Below are positions 29,159 through 36,737 of a DNA stretch of 36,737 bases, one piece after another. Each line of letters starts with the position of its first letter. Position 1 is the stretch's first letter. The translations under genes and the position numbers were made by a program. The notes beneath the pieces were generated by a model. That model was not told where the DNA came from. It saw only the letters and a list, made by a program, of their open reading frames with translations, and did not search any database. This stretch comes from CAZDAM01 sp964503595 (GTDB lineage Bacteria; Muiribacteriota; UBA6191), in assembly GCA_964503595.1 (NCBI GenBank), contig CAZDAM010000020.1:1-36737 (forward strand), in the 5' to 3' direction.

Positions 29159-29805
29159 TACTTGCCTAAAACGTAATTGCGGATTCTTTCCAGAAAGCCT
29201 TCCTTGGGAGAAGTCGGCAAATCAGAACGCATGACAACCGCAAATTCCTGTGTTTTTTTGAGATATTCCCCGCTGTCCAGAAGATTCAAAAATCCCTGAA
29301 CGCGCTGATCCAGATCCGTCAGTTCTTTTTTACGGGCCAGGGTTTTGCGGGTAAATTCCATGTCATCTTCCATGAAACGAAGAGCCACTCTTTCCTTCAG
29401 CTTTCTCTGCTGGATCTGTTCCTTGAGGCCCAAAGCTTCGGTATCCTGGGGGTAATTCCGCAAAAGCTCCTCGACTTTTTCTTCGGCCTTCAGAAGATGG
29501 GCAACATCCCAGGCCATGAAATCAGTCGTGAACAGGTGAGCCCCCCCGATATGAAGATGTTCCAGGATCAGACGACGCAGAGTTTCTGCATTCGGGCTCT
29601 TTGAGTGGGATTTTTCCAGGAGTTCCACCGCTCTTAGGTGTTCTCCTGCCTGAGAGAAAAAAATTCCGGCATTGTAAAGAACCTGAAAATCTTCTCCGGC
29701 TTCTTTCAGAAGTTCTTCGAAGACTTCTGCCGCCTGCTGGTTGTCCTTACGCCCCGCAAAATCAATTCCCTTTTGCATAAGCTCTGCTATTTCTTCGCGC
29801 TTCAT
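29158..29805 (-). CDS. TPR-like helical protein
   Basis: The 215-residue product has tetratricopeptide-like helix pairs in its first ~90 residues: GIDFAGRKDNQQAAEVFEEL, VLYNAGIFFSQAGEHLRAVE and ELLEKSHSKSPNAETLRRLI. A longer charged helical stretch follows (KAEEKVEELLRNYPQDTEAL, LKERVALRFMEDDMEFTRKT). No signal peptide or membrane segment is seen, so it is probably cytoplasmic. GGGAG lies four bases before the ATG. It sits 9 bases after the second pseudo-cyclase/HEAT gene and overlaps the amidase by one base. A scaffold role with the membrane proteins upstream is plausible but unproven. Confidence 0.8.
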   Translation of the reverse strand: MKREEIAELMQKGIDFAGRKDNQQAAEVFEELLKEAGEDFQVLYNAGIFFSQAGEHLRAVELLEKSHSKSPNAETLRRLILEHLHIGGAHLFTTDFMAWDVAHLLKAEEKVEELLRNYPQDTEALGLKEQIQQRKLKERVALRFMEDDMEFTRKTLARKKELTDLDQRVQGFLNLLDSGEYLKKTQEFAVVMRSDLPTSPKEGFLERIRNYVLGK

Positions 29806-29814
29806 TTTTTCTCC

Positions 29815-32370
29815 CTAATGCAAGACATGTCGCGAAACCAGAAACCGGTCCGCGCCCAGCAGTGCCAGAGTTTCTCTGATTTCCCGCTTCAAATCCCGAT
29901 CCAGCGTATTCCGGTATTTTTCAACCAGGACCGGGATGAATTCTGTAAGCTCCCAGGAGGCAATGACAGACAGAACAACAAAAAGATCCTGCCGCCCGGC
30001 GGCTGATTTCAGGATTGTCGACAGCACAGAATAAAACCTCGGCCTTACGCGATTCAACCCGTTTTGCAACTGGAACCGAAGCTCGGCCTCCACATCTTTC
30101 AGGCGGGATAAAATTCCCAAAACCTCATAACGCTCCAAAAGATCTTCATCTTCAAGAATTTCTAGAATCACCGGGATCGAATTTTCATCCCCAAACCTAA
30201 TCAGGCATTGCCAGGCCCATTCCGCCTGAATCAATGGTTCGGACTGTTCCAGGCGACTGGACCATTCCGGCCTGCTTTCCCCTTTCCAATGTCTTAAGAT
30301 CAGAGCCAGAAGCTCCTGATCCGTCACAAGCCCCTCTAAGGTAAGCAGAGTGGAAGCTTCCTCAGTACTCAGCTCCAGATCCAGTTGCCCATACAGATAA
30401 AACGCCAGTTTTCTCTGGTTGTCATCCGTACTGTGAAGCCAGTCCTGAACCTGCTGTTCAATGTTTTGCCGAGCCACAGGAACCGTCATGGCCGCTCTAA
30501 GGACTTCACTGGCTTTTTTGCGCTCCTCATCAGAAAAATCGGGGAAATAGCCTAAAATGGCCCTTACTGTTTCCTGACCTGGTTGGAGCTGAGCCAGTTG
30601 CAAGGCCGTGGAACGAAGCTCAGAGCTTGGAACTGCGAGAAGTTCAAGATGTTCATTCAGGCTCTTGACTCCGTGAACCTGAAGATAATCTCCATGTTCT
30701 TCCAGAACAAAAACCAGAGAGCGTGCCTCCTGGCTATATTGCAGAGGGATGAAAATACCTTCCCTGAGTCCACCAAGTCCAGCTCCATCCAGTCTTTCCA
30801 TCAGGCGTCCCCCCAGAAGGATATCCTGACGGTGACGGGTATCCGCAAGCTCAACCTCAAGTTCGCCAAACTGAACCAGAGCCACCAGCCCGGCTTCGGC
30901 AAAAACAGGGGCCTCCCGCCGGATTCTGGCCTGAACATCCAAAGCTGCTACCAGGGCTCTTTGCATCAGAATCTTGCCCAGGCCAGCCGAGGCAAAAAGA
31001 ACCTGTACTCCAAGCCCCTGCTCACGGGCAACGATTCCTTCGACCTTGCGAGCTGCACTGCGAATCACCTGAAGCCATTCCGAATAGGCCGAGAAAAAAT
31101 CCCTGGCGGAAAGATCATTGAGTTTCTGCGGATCCCTGATCTGAAGCACCAGACCCCAGGCATCCGTTTTCCAGCTTGAAGAGCCGGGGCGAAACCCCAG
31201 AGAACAGGTCAGATGCATCAGAACATCCCTGGCCATGAGTCGCTGTTCGATCTCCCGTTGACGAATCATTTCCCGGGTCTTCACAAAGCTTTCCTGCAAG
31301 CCATAAAGTTCTGGTTCGGTGAGTTCGACGGGGGAAAGCTCGTCCTCACCCATGCTCTCGCGGATTTCCTCGGAAAGCAGCAGGTGATTACGGTAAGCCC
31401 GACGACAGATCAGCTCCAGAAGCACCAGGAAGAAAACAGCCAATGCCAGCCAGGCATAAAGAGCATCCATAATGCGGTAGGAATCGCTGAGAAAAAAACC
31501 CCTTAAACCGTTTTTGTGGGGCTGAAACAAGAGGGTTCCTCCCACCTTTTCCAGATGGTAAATCGCATCTTCGGCAAAGGGCAGATGCTGCCGGATTTCC
31601 TGGTATCCCAGTTTCAGGTTCTTGGTACTCACCCCCTTAAGCATGGCAAGTTCACCACGATAAACCGCCCGCTCCTTAAGCACTCTGTTCTGATGACTCA
31701 AGGGCTCCTTCAAAAGTACAAACATAGCTCCCAAAAGAAAAATCGCCACCGGAAGGAACCGCCGGGAAAATCGGGAAAAACCCTGTCTTCGAGCCTTTTG
31801 CAATCCCAGAAACTGATAGCCCAGCGCGAGAGCCAGGAGGAAAAGAAGCGGGGTATACCAGCCTATGGATTCCTGTAAATCAGGAACTTCAAAACTGATT
31901 GCCGCATGCAGTCTTCGCTGATCGGCAAGAATCGGAGTCGCCAGAATTCTGGGGGTCCCCTCTTCCTGAAATTCAAAATCATCGCGATGAGCCGCCAGAT
32001 CGGACAAAATACGCTTGATTCTGGCTCCCAGGCCCGGGTGCCCTTCTTCAATCACAAAGGCTTTCAGGTAGGGACGGTTGCCTTCAAGACGCCCGGCGAC
32101 AATGGCATCTGCAGCCAAGACCTCAAGCTGATACTCCGATAATTCCTCGGGATTTTCCTGATACTGCTGAAAAGAGTGCTGACGGATTTTCTCCGTCTCA
32201 AGCGCCTTTAAGAACTCTGCCCGGTTGATATCCCGGGCCAAGGTCTTCAAAATTTCAGCTGCTTCCTGCTCTCTTTCCTTTGAAAGAGAAGAGTGCGTCA
32301 GAAAGATCCAGGCTGCAAATAAAAGCCCCAGAAACAGGGTGTAGAAAATCTCCCTTCCCCAGCGTTTCAT
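29815..32370 (-). CDS. Membrane protein with degenerate class III cyclase-like domain and HEAT-like tail
   Basis: This 851-residue protein has a membrane segment at about 7-27, an exported sensor-like region (30-170), segments at 171-190 and 204-221, a second exported loop, and a segment at 302-322. A helical linker then leads to a region (about 375-575) resembling the class III nucleotide cyclase fold: AWGLVLQIRDPQKLNDLSAR, GLGVQVLFA, VAALDVQARI and RQDILLGGRLMERLDG, the last matching the VIGDAVNLAARLE-type segment. Both metal-binding Asp positions appear replaced (Gln in VLQIR, no Asp before GLGVQVLF), so catalysis is unlikely. Residues about 650-845 are HEAT-like helical repeats (FGDENSIPVILEILEDEDLL). 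The ATG overlaps the upstream paralogue's stop by 4 bases. The name reflects visual homology, which is moderate. Confidence 0.78.
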   Translation of the reverse strand: MKRWGREIFYTLFLGLLFAAWIFLTHSSLSKEREQEAAEILKTLARDINRAEFLKALETEKIRQHSFQQYQENPEELSEYQLEVLAADAIVAGRLEGNRPYLKAFVIEEGHPGLGARIKRILSDLAAHRDDFEFQEEGTPRILATPILADQRRLHAAISFEVPDLQESIGWYTPLLFLLALALGYQFLGLQKARRQGFSRFSRRFLPVAIFLLGAMFVLLKEPLSHQNRVLKERAVYRGELAMLKGVSTKNLKLGYQEIRQHLPFAEDAIYHLEKVGGTLLFQPHKNGLRGFFLSDSYRIMDALYAWLALAVFFLVLLELICRRAYRNHLLLSEEIRESMGEDELSPVELTEPELYGLQESFVKTREMIRQREIEQRLMARDVLMHLTCSLGFRPGSSSWKTDAWGLVLQIRDPQKLNDLSARDFFSAYSEWLQVIRSAARKVEGIVAREQGLGVQVLFASAGLGKILMQRALVAALDVQARIRREAPVFAEAGLVALVQFGELEVELADTRHRQDILLGGRLMERLDGAGLGGLREGIFIPLQYSQEARSLVFVLEEHGDYLQVHGVKSLNEHLELLAVPSSELRSTALQLAQLQPGQETVRAILGYFPDFSDEERKKASEVLRAAMTVPVARQNIEQQVQDWLHSTDDNQRKLAFYLYGQLDLELSTEEASTLLTLEGLVTDQELLALILRHWKGESRPEWSSRLEQSEPLIQAEWAWQCLIRFGDENSIPVILEILEDEDLLERYEVLGILSRLKDVEAELRFQLQNGLNRVRPRFYSVLSTILKSAAGRQDLFVVLSVIASWELTEFIPVLVEKYRNTLDRDLKREIRETLALLGADRFLVSRHVLH

Positions 32371-34277
32371 TGACGGGCCTCCTGCCGAAGACGGCTGACC
32401 AACTGAAATTCATCCATGGCAATCAGGGCTTCCAGAACCTGCTGCCTCAGATTTACATCCTCTTTTTCACGGAACTTCAGAACCAGAGATGGAACGGCAT
32501 GCCTCGAACCCATTTTCTTCAGAGCCAGAAGAGCATTTCTTTCCACCAGCGGGTGCTCATGAAAAAGCTTATCCTCACAAATTTTGCGGGCCCGTTCAAA
32601 AAGACTTTTCTTTTCCTTGAGCCAGAAGCTTTCCGGGTGGGAAATATGGGCCTCCACAATTGCGATATTCTCGTCCTTGAATATTTCCCCTACTCCATAA
32701 AGCCCGGAACAGCTCAGAAGAGGCTCATCATTCTCTGACATTTCCAGAAGCTGGACAAATCCGCTCTTCATTCCCATAAGCCATAGAGCAAGAGCAGCAT
32801 TGGCGCGGGCCCGGTTATTCTGGTCATACAGCATACCTTCGAGATAACGAACCACAGTTGTGCGGTCCATACATTTTCCAATGGCTTCAATGGCATTGGC
32901 TCTCACCCGGTCATTTTCATCCCGCAGCAGAGAAAACAAGGGTTCGACAAACTCCTTGCGCCGAAGCTCCCCAAGGGAAATCACCAGAGTTGCCCGACAG
33001 TCATGATTCCATTCCTGTCCCAAGGCCTTGAGATAGGCCTTTCCAATCTCCGTTTCATTGGCCGGTTCAACCAGACGTGAAAGAGCTTTGGCAGCTTCAA
33101 TCCGGACCCTGGGAGAAAGATCATCCAGAAGTTCGATTAGAAAAGTTATCGCGGATTCTTCACGGTGAGCTTCGACCACCCGAATCGAAACCAGCTTGTC
33201 CTCAACTCTGGCATTCCTGAGGTTTTCAAGATGAAAGTCCAGATCCTTTTCCCCGGTTACCGGATGAATTCCCCCTTCTTCGGCTTTTCCCAGATGAAAC
33301 AGACGTTGGGCAGACAAGGCCAGATTGGGATGAATCCAGAGCTGTACCGGATACCCTAGTCTACTCTTGAGCCTCTGGACTTCCTCTTCCATGTCCTGAC
33401 AGAGGGCCTTGAGTCTCAGACCCTCATCACGGGCAATCAGACCGGTCTTGACCTGAATCATCCGAAGTCCTCCGATACTTCCCGGCATCAGGGTCTGATT
33501 CAGGCGGGAACAGGCCATCAAGGCGTTCTTCTCATAGCCTTCGGTTTCCTCCAGGAAAAGAAGCTGAATCGAATCCTCGCGATGCTCAGCCAGAAATCCC
33601 CTGCATTCTGCGGCAATCCGGGCCCCAAGATCATAAATCCTGCGGGCGCCCACAAGCCCCTCTGCCCTCGTCACAAGAGTCAGGCAACAGGCTTTCTGCT
33701 CTCGAGCCGCCATCAGGGAGCGGGAAGAATCCCTTTGAATCTCCTGCCAGATTTCAGGGGCAATATACTGGCTTAGAAGCTCTTTTTCCCTCACATAAGC
33801 AGCAAACTGATTCAGGGCCTGATGAATCAGTCCTCTTTCATCCTGCATCGGAATGGAAAGTTCTCCACTAAGGGGCCCCTTTCCCAGTTCTCTGAGAAAT
33901 TCTGTTGCCTGATGAGGAAACCCCCACAAACTACGGGAAAGTTTCCAGTAAAACCAGAGAATCAGGACCAGAATGACCCATGTCCAGGGCTGAAGAACCT
34001 GGCCACTCAAGCCTAAAACCAGAAACCAGGCCATCAGAAGCTGACCAAAGACCGAGAAAATCAAACCCCTGATACCAGGATTCAGAAGTGCCGGGAGAGC
34101 CGCAACCAGGCTCAGAGCCATCCAGATGGGGAGCCCCGGGTTGCGGGGGTAGGCAGCAGCTTCAAAGAGAAGCTGATAAAGAACCAGAAACAAAAGCAGC
34201 GTCAGCCCGAGAGACTGAAGCCGCCATACGCTTTTGAGCCGACTTGACTTATCTGAAGGGTTCGTGAGATTTTCCAT
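32367..34277 (-). CDS. Four-helix membrane protein with degenerate cyclase-like domain and HEAT repeats
   Basis: Residues 22-40, 49-66, 70-91 and 97-113 are hydrophobic, giving a compact four-helix membrane anchor. A HAMP-like linker (about 114-165) leads to SQYIAPEIWQEIQRDSSRSL, very like the entry segment of class III adenylyl cyclases. The following strands, CCLTLVTRAEGLVG and REDSIQLLF, sit where VLFADIRGFT and GDGLMAVF would be. The first metal Asp is absent and the second may survive as Asp235. From about 355 to the end are clear HEAT repeats: VRIEAAKALSRLVEPANE, FVEPLFSLLRDENDRVRANA, NNRARANAALALWLMG and AVPSLVLKFREKEDVNLRQQ. The start codon directly abuts that of the divergent pseudouridine synthase and lacks a good ribosome site. 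It is the first gene of the minus operon. Confidence 0.8.
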   Translation of the reverse strand: MENLTNPSDKSSRLKSVWRLQSLGLTLLLFLVLYQLLFEAAAYPRNPGLPIWMALSLVAALPALLNPGIRGLIFSVFGQLLMAWFLVLGLSGQVLQPWTWVILVLILWFYWKLSRSLWGFPHQATEFLRELGKGPLSGELSIPMQDERGLIHQALNQFAAYVREKELLSQYIAPEIWQEIQRDSSRSLMAAREQKACCLTLVTRAEGLVGARRIYDLGARIAAECRGFLAEHREDSIQLLFLEETEGYEKNALMACSRLNQTLMPGSIGGLRMIQVKTGLIARDEGLRLKALCQDMEEEVQRLKSRLGYPVQLWIHPNLALSAQRLFHLGKAEEGGIHPVTGEKDLDFHLENLRNARVEDKLVSIRVVEAHREESAITFLIELLDDLSPRVRIEAAKALSRLVEPANETEIGKAYLKALGQEWNHDCRATLVISLGELRRKEFVEPLFSLLRDENDRVRANAIEAIGKCMDRTTVVRYLEGMLYDQNNRARANAALALWLMGMKSGFVQLLEMSENDEPLLSCSGLYGVGEIFKDENIAIVEAHISHPESFWLKEKKSLFERARKICEDKLFHEHPLVERNALLALKKMGSRHAVPSLVLKFREKEDVNLRQQVLEALIAMDEFQLVSRLRQEARQ

Positions 34278-34934
34278 ATGGTGGCCAGCAGTATATCAAA
34301 GCCTTTCCTTATAGAGCGCCATGGGAATCTGGCATTTATTTTCAAGCCCCCCGATTTTTTGACTCACGCCAGTCTGGATAAAAGCCGTCCCGATCTGCAG
34401 TCCTGGGTCCGCCAGCATCTCAGCGCCCCCGAAGCCTTTGTCGCCCATCGCCTCGATGCCCCCACATCAGGAATTCTTTTGTTTGGCCTGACTCCGGAAT
34501 CAGCTTTCCAGGTCCGGGATTTTCTGGAAAATTCGCGAAAATTCTACCTCTTGCAGGGACGGGGCATCCCCGAAGAAAGCCGGCAGGAATGGGTCGATCA
34601 CCTCAAGGAAGATCGCAAGGGTGTCAGAATCGTGAGAAGCGGGGGCAAAAAGGCTGTCACCATTTTTCAGAAAATATCCCAGAATGATAATCTGTTTTCC
34701 GCTCTTGTAGAAATAAAAACAGGCCGCCGCCATCAGATCCGGATTCAGGCTGCAAGTCATAATCTTCCCTTAATCGGTGAGAATCTCTATTCCGATCAGA
34801 AAGGCCTCCTTCATCTTCATGCCTGGCTTTTTCTGGGCCCCAAAAATCAAAAAATCCCCGCGCCCGTACCAGACTGGCTTGGGGGCGAGGATCTCACAAA
34901 GGCTCAACAGGCCCTTGACACCTGGGATCAGTGA
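34278..34934 (+). CDS. RluA-family RNA pseudouridine synthase
   Basis: Family members isomerise uridine to pseudouridine in rRNA or tRNA. The catalytic motif VAHRLDAPTSGILLFG is present with Asp60, and the later family motif VEIKTGRRHQIRIQAASHNL with the Arg/His pair is intact, followed by PLIGENLYSD. The 218-residue length is that of the short RluA-type enzymes without an S4 domain; the target base cannot be named. The N terminus reads LIERHGNLAFIFKPPDFLTH, matching the usual KPPG-type strand, so the start must be near 34278. No strong ribosome site precedes the ATG. The 3' end overlaps convergent trxB by 7 bases. Confidence 0.9.
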   Translation: MVASSISKPFLIERHGNLAFIFKPPDFLTHASLDKSRPDLQSWVRQHLSAPEAFVAHRLDAPTSGILLFGLTPESAFQVRDFLENSRKFYLLQGRGIPEESRQEWVDHLKEDRKGVRIVRSGGKKAVTIFQKISQNDNLFSALVEIKTGRRHQIRIQAASHNLPLIGENLYSDQKGLLHLHAWLFLGPKNQKIPAPVPDWLGGEDLTKAQQALDTWDQ

Positions 34935-35839
34935 CCACTTAAATAGCGCTCGGCATCCAAAGCCGCCATACATCCAAAACCTGCTGCGGTAATAGCCTGA
35001 CGATAGTCCTGATCATGAAGATCGCCAGCCGCAAAGATGCCTGGAGCTGAAGTCCTGGTGCTGCCGGACTGAAGTTTGATGTAGCCGCCTTCATCCATTT
35101 CTACCGCACCCTTGAACGGAGAAGTGTTCGGAATATGACCAATGGCGAGGAAAACCCCGTCCATCCTCATTTCACGGGTTTCGCCGGTATTCGTGTCCTT
35201 CAAGCGCACCCCAGTGACTTCATCCTCACCCAAAACCTCATCCAGAGCCGAATTCCAGACTATCTCGACTTTTGGGTGATTCATGGCTCTCTCGGCCATG
35301 ATTTTAGAGGCTCTGAGCTCATCACGACGATGAACCAGATAAACCTTTTTGGCAAACTTGGTCAAAAAGGTCGCTTCTTCACAGGCGCTGTCCCCGCCCC
35401 CGATGACCATGACTTCCAGATCGCGATAGAAGAATCCGTCACAAACGGCACAGGCACTTACACCTTTGCCCCACAGGCGGCCTTCCGATTCAAGCCCCAA
35501 CCGCTTCGGTTTGGCTCCGGTTGCCAGAATAATCGTTTTCGTCTGAACATCTCCACTCTCGGTTTTCAGAGTATAGGGAGCATTTCCCTCAATGGCATGT
35601 ACATGAGCCGTTTTGAATACTGCCCCAAAGCGCTCAGCCTGAGCATGCATGTTCTTGATGATGTCCGGCCCCATAATGCCTGATGGAAAGCCCGGAAAGT
35701 TCTCGACATCTGTCGTCTGATCCAGCTGTCCAAGCTCGGCATTGGAGGAAAGAACCAGGGGTTTGAGCCCGGCACGGGCAGCGTAGATGGCTGCGGTCAG
35801 TCCTGCAGGGCCATGTCCGATGATGACGAGATTTTCCAT
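34928..35839 (-). CDS. trxB: Thioredoxin reductase (NADPH)
   Basis: TrxB passes electrons from NADPH through FAD and a redox disulfide to thioredoxin. The 303-residue product has the FAD site IIGHGPAGLTAAIYAARAGL (6-25), the active-site CAVCDG (Cys130, Cys133), the NADPH site VIGGGDSACEEA (145-156), VHRRDELRAS (169-178) and the C-terminal GIFAAGDLHDQDYRQAITAA. The second active-site residue is Ala-Val in place of the usual Ala-Thr, a conservative change. AAGGA lies nine bases before the ATG. It is transcribed away from the SDR gene, and its stop overlaps the RluA-type gene by 7 bases. Together with gshB it indicates an intact thiol-redox system. Confidence 0.95.
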   Translation of the reverse strand: MENLVIIGHGPAGLTAAIYAARAGLKPLVLSSNAELGQLDQTTDVENFPGFPSGIMGPDIIKNMHAQAERFGAVFKTAHVHAIEGNAPYTLKTESGDVQTKTIILATGAKPKRLGLESEGRLWGKGVSACAVCDGFFYRDLEVMVIGGGDSACEEATFLTKFAKKVYLVHRRDELRASKIMAERAMNHPKVEIVWNSALDEVLGEDEVTGVRLKDTNTGETREMRMDGVFLAIGHIPNTSPFKGAVEMDEGGYIKLQSGSTRTSAPGIFAAGDLHDQDYRQAITAAGFGCMAALDAERYLSGH

Positions 35840-35973
35840 AATTTTGCTTCCTTTAGACTCACTATAAAATGCACTTCTAAATAAAGCACAGGGAGAAATC
35901 CCCTGCCAACCTCAGGACCATGCTGAATCAGGAAAGAATTGCATCCTCCCCTTCTGGCTTTTATGATGAATCT
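35840..35973. promoter_or_regulatory. Divergent intergenic region between trxB and the SDR gene
   Basis: It contains AT-rich -10-like boxes on both strands around 35863-35868 (TATAAA on +, TATAGT on -), but no good -35 partner. AAGGA for trxB lies near 35849-35853. A short hairpin, GGGA/TCCC with a GAAA tetraloop (35891-35902), lies downstream on the + side. An in-frame ATG at 35920 would shift the SDR start upstream. Confidence 0.35.
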
Positions 35974-36737
35974 ATGCGTCTTAAGGACAAACGTATCATC
36001 ATTACGGGTGGATACCGGGGGCTTGGACTCGCCACTACCAGAGCCTGCATTCAGGAAGGTGCCCGGGTAGCCGTATGCGGCCGTCACATCGAACATCTGA
36101 GAAAACTCGAAAGTCTTTTCGGCAGCTGCGGGGAAAAATTCTTCTGGTATCAGTGTGACATCACCGATCCGCTGGAAGTCTCCAATTTCGTCAAGAAAAC
36201 CCTCTACGAATTCGGTGGTATCGACGTTTTGGTCAACAATGCCTCCATCTACGGGACTCAGGCCAAGCTCAGGGACTACCCAGCGGCCACCTTTCAGGAA
36301 GTTCTGGACGTGAATGTCATCGGAACTTTCCACATGATTCAGACCGTCCTCAAAGGAGTTCTGGGCAAGGAAGGGGCTCCAAGCACACCCACCAATCTCA
36401 AAATCGTGAATGTCAGCTCCTCTGTCATTGCCCGCAATGAAAAAATCGGCTCTGCCTACCATGTCAGTAAAATCGCTCTGGAAGGTCTTTCCAGTATGGT
36501 CAGCCGCGAATACGGCGAATTTGGTGTGAACACCAATATTGTCGATCCTTACGGTATCCGCCAGGAACCCACAAGCCCGTTTCACGACCCGGATATGAAT
36601 ACGGAAAACAGCTTGAGTGCTGAAGATATCCAGGACATCTTCGTTTATCTTGCCTCAGCCGAATCCAATGGTATCAATGGCCGTACCTTCAATGCCATTG
36701 AGTGGTGTCGCCACAACAGCTCCAAAGTTTCAGCTGC
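35974..36737 (+). CDS. Short-chain dehydrogenase/reductase, 3' truncated by window edge
   Basis: The frame stays open to the end of the window, so the last part is missing; about 254 residues are visible. The Rossmann cofactor motif is RIIITGGYRGLGLATTRA (T-G-x-x-x-G-x-G). VLVNNASIYG is the structural NNAG-type motif, IVNVSSSV carries the catalytic Ser region, and SAYHVSKIALEGLS has the Tyr and Lys. This is a classical SDR that oxidises or reduces alcohols and ketones with NAD(P)H; the substrate is unknown. The start at 35974 (MRLKDKRIIIT) gives the canonical SDR N terminus. An ATG at 35920 would add 18 residues and has AGGA only two bases ahead. It is divergent from trxB. Confidence 0.9.
   Translation, partial: MRLKDKRIIITGGYRGLGLATTRACIQEGARVAVCGRHIEHLRKLESLFGSCGEKFFWYQCDITDPLEVSNFVKKTLYEFGGIDVLVNNASIYGTQAKLRDYPAATFQEVLDVNVIGTFHMIQTVLKGVLGKEGAPSTPTNLKIVNVSSSVIARNEKIGSAYHVSKIALEGLSSMVSREYGEFGVNTNIVDPYGIRQEPTSPFHDPDMNTENSLSAEDIQDIFVYLASAESNGINGRTFNAIEWCRHNSSKVSA

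Noticed and set aside
29815..34277. Active adenylate or guanylate cyclases
   Set aside because: Metal-binding Asp positions appear substituted in at least one essential place in each protein.
35889..35905. Riboswitch upstream of the SDR gene
   Set aside because: Only one short hairpin with a GAAA loop is visible; the leader is too short for a known riboswitch class.
35797..36585. 262-residue minus-strand open frame
   Set aside because: Antisense of the SDR gene, which has complete cofactor and Tyr-Lys motifs; it also overlaps the trxB start.

Overview
The window looks like an ordinary chromosomal segment of a Gram-negative bacterium, roughly 50-55 % GC by eye, interrupted by one exceptional gene. 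Evidence for Gram-negative: a lipobox lipoprotein with Gly at +2, a proteobacterial-type glutathione synthetase, RuvA, TrxB, and several exported proteins. The mix (PEGA, formylglycine-generating-enzyme-like, HEAT/TPR and Ig-like/NHL/FG-GAP proteins) recalls Bdellovibrionota, Myxococcota or other former Deltaproteobacteria. That placement is a low-confidence guess. There are no tRNA or rRNA genes, no CRISPR arrays and no recognisable insertion sequences.

Layout. Positions 1-2349 (+) hold a tight housekeeping operon: prfA (5' end missing), prmC, then a ubiE/menG-type methyltransferase. PrmC methylates the release factor encoded just upstream. A hairpin plus T-run follows at 2427-2460. Positions 2492-19498 (+) are one uninterrupted gene of about 5,668 codons. 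It encodes a giant lipoprotein: lipobox, N-terminal domain with Ca-loop-like motifs, about 23 Ig/cadherin-like modules, an IPT/TIG-like module, NHL-like repeats, FG-GAP-like repeats interrupted by a long insert, and a second NHL block.

Positions 19532-21570 (-) hold a HEAT-transmembrane-helical protein followed by ruvA. Positions 21612-23261 (+) encode an exported protein with two FGE-like domains around a PEGA-like domain. It overlaps tail-to-tail with an aldo/keto reductase (-) that carries a large insertion and sits downstream of an ArsC/YffB-like protein with an N-terminal extension. Positions 25538-27042 (+) encode an exported protein of unknown function and a small membrane protein.

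Positions 27279-34277 (-) look like a six-gene operon, read right to left: two membrane proteins with degenerate class III nucleotide-cyclase-like domains and HEAT tails, a TPR-like protein, a Nit-type amidase, glutathione synthetase, and a 48-residue acidic protein. The last two enzymes suggest glutathione synthesis plus repair of its deaminated form. The first three look like a regulatory or scaffolding membrane module. A RluA-type pseudouridine synthase starts back-to-back with this operon at 34278 (+). trxB (-) and a 3'-truncated SDR oxidoreductase (+) close the window.

The best candidates for something undescribed are the giant lipoprotein and the paired pseudo-cyclase/HEAT membrane proteins, with the FGE-PEGA-FGE protein next. 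All family assignments are from motif reading by eye; no search was run.
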